This document shows positions 1 to 7,372 of a DNA stretch of 64,000 bases, one piece after another. Location: contig NZ_JACIIV010000002.1 of NCBI RefSeq assembly GCF_014205635.1, positions 124,001-188,000 on the forward strand, read 5' to 3'. Source of the stretch: Polymorphobacter multimanifer (GTDB taxonomy: Bacteria > Pseudomonadota > Alphaproteobacteria > Sphingomonadales > Sphingomonadaceae). The notes below the pieces were generated by a model that saw only the letters and a list, made by a program, of their open reading frames with translations, had not been told where the DNA came from and did not search any database. Positions within the stretch are counted from its first letter, which is position 1, and the number at the start of each line of letters is the position of its first letter. A program made the translations under genes and the position numbers.

Positions 1-300
1 ATCAACGTGCCGCGCAGCATCGCCACCTTCGAGGGCACCCCGCCGCCTGAGCAGAGCATGTTGATGGTCCGGTTCCCCTGCTTCGCGCATGCCAGGACGT
101 TCTGGTATTCGAGGGAGTATCAGGAGCGGCTGAAGCTGCTGCGGCTGGACCCGAGCGCCGGGGATTTCACCGTGACGGTCTATCCCGAAGCCGCCCCGCC
201 TCCGGGGGTGTCGGCGTGGTGGCCCAAGCTCGGGCCGATCAAGACGGCAACGCCGGAGCTGGCGGCCGGCGTGCCGCAAATTGCGGACAAGCCGAAGTGA
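1..300 (+). CDS. DUF1330-family protein, 3' part
   Basis: Open from the first base of the window (frame 1) to TGA at 298-300, so the true start lies outside. The visible 99 residues carry the DUF1330 pattern: a short 'FEG' strand, a hydrophobic strand (LMVRFP), then ARTFWYSREYQ followed by a helix and LR. DUF1330 proteins are small ferredoxin-fold proteins without an established reaction. The tail (about 35 residues, rich in Pro and Ala) is longer than in most members. Its stop codon overlaps the GTG start of the cytochrome gene behind it (GTGA), so the two are probably co-transcribed. Family call is fairly safe; function unknown. Confidence 0.7.
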   Translation: MNVPRSIATFEGTPPPEQSMLMVRFPCFAHARTFWYSREYQERLKLLRLDPSAGDFTVTVYPEAAPPPGVSAWWPKLGPIKTATPELAAGVPQIADKPK

Positions 301-671
301 AGCTCATTCTGCTGGCAGCCCTGCTCGCGAGCCCTGCGGCAGCGCAGATGGCAGATGCCGACCCGACGATGAAGCGCGGGCGCAGTCTCGCGTTGCAGTG
401 CCGGAGCTGCCACAATTTCAAGGCCGGCGAGCCGCACAAGATCGGGCCCAATCTGCACGGCGTCATCGGTGCCAAGGCAGCCGACACCGATTTCGCCGGC
501 TATTCTGACGCGATGAGGGGCGCAAAACTGGTGTGGGACAAGCCGACCCTCGACAAATATCTGGCCGGCCCGGCAACGCTGGTGCCCGGCACCAGGATGG
601 TGTTTGCCGGCATCGCCAAGCCCGAGGACCGGGGGGCGGTGATCGGCTGGCTGGAGGCCAATACCAAATGA
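297..671 (+). CDS. Periplasmic class I cytochrome c
   Basis: 124 residues. The start is taken as GTG 297, which overlaps the upstream stop and gives a clean signal peptide (VKLILLAALLASPAAA, cleaved before Q). One heme-binding CRSCH motif lies at residues 35-39, followed by PHKIGPNLHGVIG, and a later GTRMVF segment supplies a likely axial Met. Length and layout match the small soluble mitochondrial-type cytochromes c of alphaproteobacteria, which carry single electrons in the periplasm. Its stop overlaps the ATG of the Tat-exported amine oxidase (ATGA). The cytochrome could therefore be that enzyme's electron acceptor; this pairing is inferred from position only. Confidence 0.88.
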   Translation: MKLILLAALLASPAAAQMADADPTMKRGRSLALQCRSCHNFKAGEPHKIGPNLHGVIGAKAADTDFAGYSDAMRGAKLVWDKPTLDKYLAGPATLVPGTRMVFAGIAKPEDRGAVIGWLEANTK

Positions 672-2083
672 TCTCGCGCCGCGCCCTGCTGGCAGCGGGC
701 GTGGCGAGTGCGGTCCCGGTCCGCGCCCGGAGCGCGGGGCTTACGGCGGGGCTCGATGTGATCGTCATCGGCGCCGGGCTGGCCGGGCTGAATGCAGCCC
801 TGCTGCTTGAGGAGCATGGGTTGCGCGTGCAGGTTCTGGAGGCCTCGCAGCGCGTCGGCGGGCGGGTGCTGAGCTTGCCGCAAGTGCCCGGCACCCCCGA
901 AGCCGGTGCCAATGTGATCGGCCGCGGCTATGCGCGACTGGTCGACCGCGCCGAGAGCCTCGGCGTGGCGCTGCGGCGCACAGACGCCAATGATCCTGCC
1001 GCGGCCGGCCTGCGGATCGCCTTCGGCGGCCGGCTGATTGCGCAGAATGCATGGGAGGGCGATGCCGCCAACCCTTTCGCCGGTCGGCTGCGCGCGCTGC
1101 CTCCCTGGGTGGCCGGCAGCGCTGCCCTGCGTGCGCTCAATCCGCTCAAGGGGCCTGAGGATTGGCGCGCACCCGCGTTTACACGTCTTGATATCGCAGT
1201 GGCCGAACTGCTTGCACCGCAGGGCTGGAGCGACGCGGCACTGCGCCTCGGCTTCGGCATCAATCCCGGCTATGCGCGCGACGCGACCGACCTCAACGCG
1301 CTGATGGCGATGCAAATCCAGACCAGCCTCGCCGGCATGATCGCCGCCGGTCCCGGCATCTTCGGGGCGGTGGGCGGCAACGACCGGATTCCTGCGGCCA
1401 TGGCGGCAGCCCTCAAGACTCCGGTGCGCTTCGGCGCGCGCGTGGCTGCTATCGATGTCGATACGCAGGGTGCCGATGTGCAGCTTGCCGATGGCCAGCG
1501 ACTGCACGCGCGTGCCGCAGTGATGGCGCTTCCGGCGCCCGCCCTACGTCGCGTGGTGATTCGTCCGCTCCTGCCCCGGGCACAGAGGCATGCTATTGAC
1601 TCACTCCCCTACAATGCCGTCACCCAGGTCCACTTCTGAGTAGAGCGCATCTGGTGGGGCGAATCGGGGCCGGGCATGTGGACGGACACCGTGGCAGGGC
1701 GGCTGTTCCCTCTTCGCAACGGCGCGGACGGCGCGGTCACCTCGCTGCTGGCCTTTGTGTCGGGCCGTCGGGCTGAAGCGCTTGACGCCATGCCCGAAGT
1801 CGCTGCGATGCAAGCGGTGCAATCGTCAATCGAGACCCTGCAGCCAGAAGCGCGTGGCGCGCTGAAGCCGCTCAGGCTGGTCAGTTGGGGGCGCAACAGC
1901 TTGGCAGGCGGAGCCTATGCCTGTTGGGCACCCGGGCAGATCGGTGCATGCGCCGATGCAATCGGGCAGGCTGCAGGGCGGCTGGTGTTCGCCGGCGAGC
2001 ACACCGCACGGGTGGCGCGCGGCATGGAAGGAGCAATGGAAAGCGGCGAGCGTGCCGCCATCGACGTCATGGGGCTGCTATGA
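668..2083 (+). pseudogene. FAD-dependent amine oxidase-like gene with in-frame TGA
   Basis: ATG 668 overlaps the cytochrome stop. The N-terminus is a twin-arginine signal (MISRRALLAAG). A Rossmann FAD motif VIGAGLAG with LEASQRVGGRV follows at residues 31-67. The frame reads as flavin amine oxidase to TGA at 1637-1639 (codon 324), then continues in the same frame for 147 codons with family-typical sequence (WGESGPGMWTD; RLVFAGEHTARVARGMEGA) to TGA 2081-2083. Uninterrupted it would be about 471 residues, normal for the family. The second half contains the C-terminal FAD-binding segment, so a product stopping at codon 324 should be inactive. Either a recent nonsense mutation or a sequencing error. 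Confidence 0.8.
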
Positions 2084-2096
2084 CCCAGAAACAGTT

Positions 2097-2128
2097 GACC
2101 CCCGCACCGGGGGCATGGTGCGGGGGTC
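2097..2128 (+). terminator. Strong stem-loop after the amine oxidase gene
   Basis: A perfect 12-bp inverted repeat (GACCCCCGCACC at 2097-2108, GGTGCGGGGGTC at 2117-2128) with an 8-base loop starts 13 bases after the stop codon. No T-run follows, so it may stabilise or process the 3' end rather than act as a classical intrinsic terminator. Confidence 0.6.
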
Positions 2129-2310
2129 GGGTCTGCGCTCGTCACGCATGGAATGGCGCGTTTAGCACTGCTGGATAACAGGGGGCGAACTCCAGCAGCT
2201 GCGCCATTCGTGAAGCCGTTATACCAACACTAGCTTGCGGGCGCATGAACGACTGACATCAGAAACCATGACGCTGAACAATATTCGAAAACGAAGACGA
2301 CAATGTCTGA

Positions 2311-2922
2311 TCAGCCCGCACGCGAGGGCGTGCGGCGTGGGTCGCGGAACGACCAGTCGGCCTTTTTGAGGTCTGCATTGTAACGCACCTCGGTCAGGCG
2401 GATCTCGGATGATCCCCCCTGCGCATCGCGTGCAGTCCATCCAGAAAGCGCAAGGCCGCCAGGCGCGCCGGCCTCTCGCGTGAAACGGATTGCCAGCGTG
2501 CCGAATTCGGGGCGCTTGGGGTCGCGCGCTTCCACGATGACCATTTCGTCGCTGCCGCCGATGATTGTGGCGACGCCGGAAAGATCGGGCTCTGCCGAAA
2601 GCAGGATGCCGAGCGGCGTCGACTTGACCGGCCATTGGCTCACCTGCCGTACCGAATAATCGACAAAACTCAGCAACCGACCATCGCCGACGAGCAGGAT
2701 TTTTGCGGTGTCATATTCGAAGCGAACCTTGCCCGGGCGTGCCAGCGCCATCTTGCCAGTAAGCGACCGGCCATCGGCCCCGGTCTGGGTAAAACTCGCA
2801 GTCATGCTCGTGGTGGCGGCAAGTGACCGTGACACGTCGGCCAATGTGGCCGGTGCGGCAGCGACAGGAGCCGCCGAAGCAAGAGCAAGTGCGGCAGCAA
2901 AAGGAGCGAGGGCGTGTTTCAT
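2311..2922 (-). CDS. lolA: Outer-membrane lipoprotein carrier protein LolA family
   Basis: 203 residues from ATG 2922, chosen because it begins a signal peptide (MKHALAPFAAALALASAAPVA, then AAP). The mature part follows the LolA pattern: an N-terminal helix ending in TTSMTASFTQTG, the strand GKMALARPGKVRFEY, then LLVGDGRLLSFVDYSVRQVSQWPV and PLGILL. LolA ferries lipoproteins released by LolCDE across the periplasm to the outer membrane. In this order it is often recorded as an 'outer membrane lipoprotein carrier protein LolA' of the shorter type. It stands alone, 53 bases downstream of the LuxR-type gene on the same strand. Confidence 0.88.
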   Translation of the reverse strand: MKHALAPFAAALALASAAPVAAAPATLADVSRSLAATTSMTASFTQTGADGRSLTGKMALARPGKVRFEYDTAKILLVGDGRLLSFVDYSVRQVSQWPVKSTPLGILLSAEPDLSGVATIIGGSDEMVIVEARDPKRPEFGTLAIRFTREAGAPGGLALSGWTARDAQGGSSEIRLTEVRYNADLKKADWSFRDPRRTPSRAG

Positions 2923-2975
2923 GAACGACTCTCTGCGCCCGCTGAACTTACGCATTGATGAACTCGGGCATCAAC

Positions 2976-3785
2976 TCAAGCGGCAACCCCAAGAAAGCCC
3001 AACTGCGCAGCCTTGAAGATCGTCTGCGAGCGGTTCACCGCGTGGAGCTTTTCGCCGGCGTTCTGGATATGGAAGCGCACCGTGGCGTGACTGCGCGACA
3101 GGATGAGCGAAATCTCGCGATCGGTCTTGCCGAAGCTCGCCCAGCGCAGGCATTCGACCTCGCGCTTGGTCAGCTGGCAATCGCTCGGCAAATTGTGGCG
3201 GCCATGGTTCGGCCGGGTGCGGTTGGCCTTGGCATAGCCCGCCACAAAGCGCTGGGCGAGCAGGCTGAGCAGATCGCCATGGCTCTCGTATTCGGCCGAA
3301 AGATCATCGCGCGCCGGGTCGCGGCTGTTGAAATTGACGATGCCGATCTGCCCGAACGGCAGATGCACCGGCGCCACGATGGCGGCGCGCGTGAGTGCGC
3401 GCTTCTCGAAATCATGCAGCGAGATCTGGTCGAGGTAGCGGTTGGGTTGGCGGGTGTGGAAGCCCTGGGCATTGGCCCAGAACGGGTCGCTCTCGTAGCG
3501 GCAGGCGCGGGGGAGCGGTGAGGAAAGCGCAAGGCGGGAATCGGTCCACCAGCATTCGGTATCGGGGCACCAGCCGAACACGCTGGCGGCGAGCACCCGG
3601 CCTTCGGCATCGCACATCGGCTGCTTGGAGGCGATATTGTCCCACGCCGCGATGCGCAGATCGGCCAGATCGGCAGTAATGTCCCGCAACGCCTCGGCCG
3701 CGCGGCCGATATCGGCCAGGCTGGTCACGGTGACGGCATCGAGCCGCTGGCCGAGTTCATTGGCGATCGTCGTGGCGCTGGCCAT
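2976..3785 (-). CDS. Orphan LuxR-type transcriptional regulator
   Basis: 269 residues. Residues 30-185 look like an autoinducer-binding-type alpha/beta/alpha domain (AAIVAPVHLPFGQIGIVNF). Residues 205-265 are a GerE/LuxR helix-turn-helix (LTKREVECLRWASFGKTDREIS, then SHATVRFHIQNAGEKL). No acyl-homoserine-lactone synthase is present, so the ligand is unknown. A ribosome site (GGGGAGAG) precedes ATG 3785. The gene is divergent from the multiheme cytochrome operon at 3990, with about 200 bases between, which makes that operon the first candidate target. Residues around the pocket do not obviously match the W-Y-D-W set of true AHL receptors, so another ligand is possible. Confidence 0.82.
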   Translation of the reverse strand: MASATTIANELGQRLDAVTVTSLADIGRAAEALRDITADLADLRIAAWDNIASKQPMCDAEGRVLAASVFGWCPDTECWWTDSRLALSSPLPRACRYESDPFWANAQGFHTRQPNRYLDQISLHDFEKRALTRAAIVAPVHLPFGQIGIVNFNSRDPARDDLSAEYESHGDLLSLLAQRFVAGYAKANRTRPNHGRHNLPSDCQLTKREVECLRWASFGKTDREISLILSRSHATVRFHIQNAGEKLHAVNRSQTIFKAAQLGFLGVAA

Positions 3786-3989
3786 CAGTCTCTCCCCATC
3801 ATGGTTGATGCCGGGCCATCTGGCGGGCCCTGTGCATGATTATGTCCCGGCCTGCTGGTCGGACTTGGTAAAAATACTAGGGCCGCAACGCGGCATGGGT
3901 CAATCCTCCATCTGCGGCAAGATCGTCATTGCTTTGCATCCGTCCGGGGCTTTGCTACCGTATGTCACAGGGTGGGCACAGGGGCAGCA
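3786..3989. promoter_or_regulatory. Divergent control region, LuxR gene / multiheme operon
   Basis: About 204 non-coding bases separate two divergent starts. Visible elements are an A/T stretch (TTGGTAAAAATACT, 3865-3878) next to a short palindrome GCCGC-aac-GCGGC (3882-3894), and a GCTTTGC motif repeated twice near 3932-3955. No clear 20-bp LuxR box was found. Promoter assignment is inference from layout. Confidence 0.4.
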
Positions 3990-5405
3990 ATGACCGGCGG
4001 ATGGCAGGGTTCGGGAGCAATCCGCAGTGTCGCTTCGCCGCGACGGCGACTTGTTGCGATGTTTGCCGTCATGCTGCTGGCCCTGGGCGCCCAAGGCCCG
4101 GCGCCGCTCGCAGCCGCACCGCCAGCCGTTGCCCGGCACGATTCCGCCATGCACCAGGGAGTTGCCAGCTGTGGCTCGACCACTTGCCACGGCCGGCAGG
4201 AAGCGACCGGCCCCCGGGTGCGTCAGAACGAATTGATGGTGTGGCAGGACCCCACCAGCCTCACCGGCACGCATTCGCGCGCCTGGGCCGTGCTGACTGG
4301 CCGCCGATCGCAGGATATCGCACGGACGCTGGGCATCGGTGATCCGCAGGCATCGTCCGAATGCATCGCCTGCCATGGTGACCCGGCGCAAGGCCGCGGG
4401 CCGCGCTTCCTTCAATCGGACGGTGTCGGCTGCGAAGCCTGCCATGGCGGTTCAGGCGGCGGTTCGGTCAACTGGCTCGCCAGCCATGCCGCCGTGGGCG
4501 CCAGCCACGCCGACAATGTGGCGCGCGGGCTGTGGCCGATCAACGAGCCCGGCGTTCGTGCCAGTGTGTGCCTCGATTGCCATTATGGCTCGGCCAAGCC
4601 CGGCCAGTTCGTCACCCACCGCATCATGGCCGCCGGCCACCCGCGCATCGCCTTCGAGCTCGATCTGTTCACCAGCCTGCAGTCGCACCATGATGAGGAC
4701 AGCGATTACGCGGCGCGCAAGGGCATCCAGCCCGGCATCAAGATCTGGGCGGTGGGCCAGGCAATGGCGGTCAGCCGCGCGCTGAAACTCTATCCGCCGC
4801 GCGCCGCCGGCAATTTTCCCGAATTCTACTTTTTCGATTGCCGCTCGTGCCATCGCACCTTCTCCGATGACCTGACCGTGGGCGTCGCCGGTCGCACCAA
4901 CCCGGCGCGCCCGATTCCGCCGGGCAATGTCGTCTGGAACGACGAAAGCCTGATCATGCTGGCGGCAGCCGCCAAGGTGGCAGCACCCGCACTCGCTGGC
5001 GAGCTCGATGCCCGCACCCGCAGCTTCCATACAGCGTTGGGCGGAGACCGTGCCGGCGCCCTCAAGGCCGCATCGGCACTCGCCGCCACCGCCGACAAGC
5101 TCGCCGCCAGCTTCGAAGCCGCGCGTTTCGACGAGCGCCAGACCTTCGCGATGCTCGATGCCGTGCTGCAAGGCGATGCCGCGCGGCTGACCGATTATCA
5201 GGGCGGCGCCCAGGCGGTCATGGCCGCCGACACGCTCATTGCCAGCCTGGTCAAGGATCGGCGCATCACCCCCGCCCAGGCCGCCGCAATGCGACCCGCG
5301 CTCGATCGTGCCTATGCTGCGGCACGCGATGCCAATGCCTATGAGCCGGCTGCGCTGCGTTCGGCACTTGCCGGTGTCGCCGGGCAGGTCCGGGCGCTGC
5401 AATGA
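3990..5405 (+). CDS. Multiheme cytochrome c (cytochrome c554-like), five heme sites
   Basis: 471 residues from ATG 3990, preferred over GTG 3972 because of the CAGGGGCA ribosome site. A signal peptide (RRRLVAMFAVMLLALGA) ends near residue 35. Heme motifs: an unusual C-x4-C-H at residues 61-67 (CGSTTCH), then CIACH 125, CEACH 148, CLDCH 194 and CRSCH 284. THSRAW, HHDEDSDYA and AGHPRIAFE hold His residues typical of distal ligands in the c554 group. The last 150 residues are helical and heme-free. It is the first gene of a four-gene operon whose other members suggest electron transfer across the envelope; it is probably the periplasmic partner. Enzymatic versus pure carrier role cannot be told. 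Confidence 0.85.
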   Translation: MTGGWQGSGAIRSVASPRRRLVAMFAVMLLALGAQGPAPLAAAPPAVARHDSAMHQGVASCGSTTCHGRQEATGPRVRQNELMVWQDPTSLTGTHSRAWAVLTGRRSQDIARTLGIGDPQASSECIACHGDPAQGRGPRFLQSDGVGCEACHGGSGGGSVNWLASHAAVGASHADNVARGLWPINEPGVRASVCLDCHYGSAKPGQFVTHRIMAAGHPRIAFELDLFTSLQSHHDEDSDYAARKGIQPGIKIWAVGQAMAVSRALKLYPPRAAGNFPEFYFFDCRSCHRTFSDDLTVGVAGRTNPARPIPPGNVVWNDESLIMLAAAAKVAAPALAGELDARTRSFHTALGGDRAGALKAASALAATADKLAASFEAARFDERQTFAMLDAVLQGDAARLTDYQGGAQAVMAADTLIASLVKDRRITPAQAAAMRPALDRAYAAARDANAYEPAALRSALAGVAGQVRALQ

Positions 5406-7372
5406 AGTGGGTGGGGGCATCGTTGCTGGCGCTGCTGCTTGCCGGATGCGGCGGGGGAACGGGCGAGACCGGAAGTGGTGCGCCGAGCCCGGTTTCCGGC
5501 GGCACGCCCGGCGGCGGCGCGGTCACGCCGGCGGTGCCGACAAGCGTGTTCGCAAAGCCGGCCGCTGAGGCGCTGACAACGGCGGACGTGCAGAGCGTGA
5601 TCGCCCGAGCCGTGGGCGAGGCACAGGCGCGCGGGCTGCCGGTGGTGGTGGCCGTGGTCGACCGGGTGGGCAATGTGCTGGCGGTCTATCGGATGAATGG
5701 CGCGCGGCCGATGGCAAGGGCGCGGCCCGGCGGTGCGGCGGGCAGCCTCGATGTGCAGAATGTGGAGTTTCGCGCCGAGCTGGCGGCGATCGCCAAGGCG
5801 ATAACCGGCGCCTATCTTTCCAGCGGCGGCAATGCCTTCTCGACGCGGACCGCATCGATGATCGTGCAGGAGCATTTCCCTCCAAGCGCCAACACGCGCG
5901 GGCTGGAATCGGGGCCGTTGTTCGGGGTGCAGTTTTCGCAGTTGCCGTGCTCTGACTTGAACACGCGCTTCGGCGTCGGGTCGCCCATGATCGGGCCCAA
6001 GCGTTCGCCGCTCGGGCTGGCGGCGGATGCCGGGGGCTTTCCGCTCTACAAGAATGGCGTGGTCGTGGGCGGCGTCGGCGTGATGGGCGACGGCGACTAT
6101 GGGTTCGACCCGGAGGTCGTCGACATCGATGTCGATGATGAGGAGTTTATTGCGCTGGCCGGCACCACGGCGTTTCCGGCACCCGAAACGGTGCGGGCCG
6201 AGCGGATTTCGGTGGACGGCACGCTGCTGCGCTACAGCGATGCCAAGGCCGAGGGGTTGCGCGTCAACCCGGCGAGCGCCAGCACCGGACTGCTGACCAC
6301 CGCAGGGTCGCTGGTTGCGGTGAACGGCTTCACCGGCGGCGGGCTCATCGCCGGCACACCCTATGGCGACGAAGCGAGCGGCGTGCGGCCGGCGACAACT
6401 GCGGAATTCAACCATCCCGATGCCTATGTGCTGAGCGACGGCGCGGGCAACAACCGCTATCCGGTGCGCAGCGGCACCGATGCGGCGGAGGTGGCCACGC
6501 CGCTCACCGCCACCGAAGTGCGCGCTGTGCTGGAAGAAGCGTTCAAGATCATGAGCCGATCGCGCGCGCAGATCCGGCAGCCGCTCGACAGCCGGGGCGA
6601 GGTGTCGATTTCGGTGGTCGACACGCGCGGCGTGGCACTTGGGCTGGTGCGAGCCCCCGATGCGCCGATCTTCGGCATCGATGTGAGCTTGCAGAAAGCG
6701 CGGTCGGTGGCCTTCTTTTCCGGATCGCGTGCGTCGGCCGAGCTTGGCGCCGTGCAGACCGCGATCGGCACGCCCGACGCCAATGTGCGCGATTTCGCGG
6801 AGCGGCTGGCGTTGTTCTTCGCTGGTGCCAATGGCAGCTTCGATGGCCGTTTTGCGGTCTCCAACCGCGCCCTGGGGCTGGTGGCACGGCCGTATTTTCC
6901 GGATGGCGAACTGGGCCGGGCACCGGGGCCGCTTTCGAGGCCCTTGGCACTGTTCTCGCCCTTCTCCAACGGGTTGCAATCGGCGCTGATCGTGCAGAAC
7001 CTCGCCGCATCGCTGGGGAACATCAACCTGGCGCGCTGCATCTTCCTGCCCAACCATCCGGGGGGATCGAACCGGCTGGCGAACGGGCTGCAGATCTTTC
7101 CGGGCGCGGTGCCGATCTACCGCGGCGCCACGCTGGTCGGGGCGATCGGCGTTTCGGGGGACGGCATCGACCAGGATGACATGGTGAGCTTCCTCGGCCT
7201 GCACAACGCCGGGGTGCGGGTGGGCGGCATCGGCCTGCCGCCAGCCGCCATCCGCGCAGACCAGATCGTCGTCCCCGTACCCGGCGGCAACTCGGTCCGC
7301 CTGCGCTTCGTCAACTGCCCCTTCGCCCCCTTTGTCGACACGGCCGAGCAGAATGCCTGTCAGGCGCTCTAG
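5402..7372 (+). CDS. Lipoprotein with two GlcG/HbpS-like domains
   Basis: 656 residues; ATG 5402 overlaps the upstream stop (ATGA). The lipobox LLAGC puts the acylated Cys at residue 16, followed by a Gly-rich linker. Two GlcG/HbpS (DUF336) domains follow. Domain 1, from about residue 58, has LTTADVQSVIARAV, VVAVVDRVGNVLAVYRM and later GGVGVMGDGD. Domain 2, from about 368, has LTATEVRAVLEEAF, ISVVDTRGVALGLVR and GAIGVSGDGIDQDD. HbpS binds heme and GlcG-like proteins occur beside oxidoreductases. Here it sits between two multiheme cytochromes, so heme handling or a structural role in an outer-membrane complex is plausible but unproven. Confidence 0.8.
   Translation: MKWVGASLLALLLAGCGGGTGETGSGAPSPVSGGTPGGGAVTPAVPTSVFAKPAAEALTTADVQSVIARAVGEAQARGLPVVVAVVDRVGNVLAVYRMNGARPMARARPGGAAGSLDVQNVEFRAELAAIAKAITGAYLSSGGNAFSTRTASMIVQEHFPPSANTRGLESGPLFGVQFSQLPCSDLNTRFGVGSPMIGPKRSPLGLAADAGGFPLYKNGVVVGGVGVMGDGDYGFDPEVVDIDVDDEEFIALAGTTAFPAPETVRAERISVDGTLLRYSDAKAEGLRVNPASASTGLLTTAGSLVAVNGFTGGGLIAGTPYGDEASGVRPATTAEFNHPDAYVLSDGAGNNRYPVRSGTDAAEVATPLTATEVRAVLEEAFKIMSRSRAQIRQPLDSRGEVSISVVDTRGVALGLVRAPDAPIFGIDVSLQKARSVAFFSGSRASAELGAVQTAIGTPDANVRDFAERLALFFAGANGSFDGRFAVSNRALGLVARPYFPDGELGRAPGPLSRPLALFSPFSNGLQSALIVQNLAASLGNINLARCIFLPNHPGGSNRLANGLQIFPGAVPIYRGATLVGAIGVSGDGIDQDDMVSFLGLHNAGVRVGGIGLPPAAIRADQIVVPVPGGNSVRLRFVNCPFAPFVDTAEQNACQAL

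Noticed and set aside
1637-1639. TGA in the amine oxidase read as selenocysteine
   Set aside because: No selenocysteine insertion hairpin was seen just after the codon, and this position is not a catalytic Cys in the family. A nonsense change or error is simpler.
3940-3990. GTG 3972 as start of the pentaheme cytochrome
   Set aside because: ATG 3990 has a better placed ribosome site (CAGGGGCA) and leaves an ordinary signal peptide.
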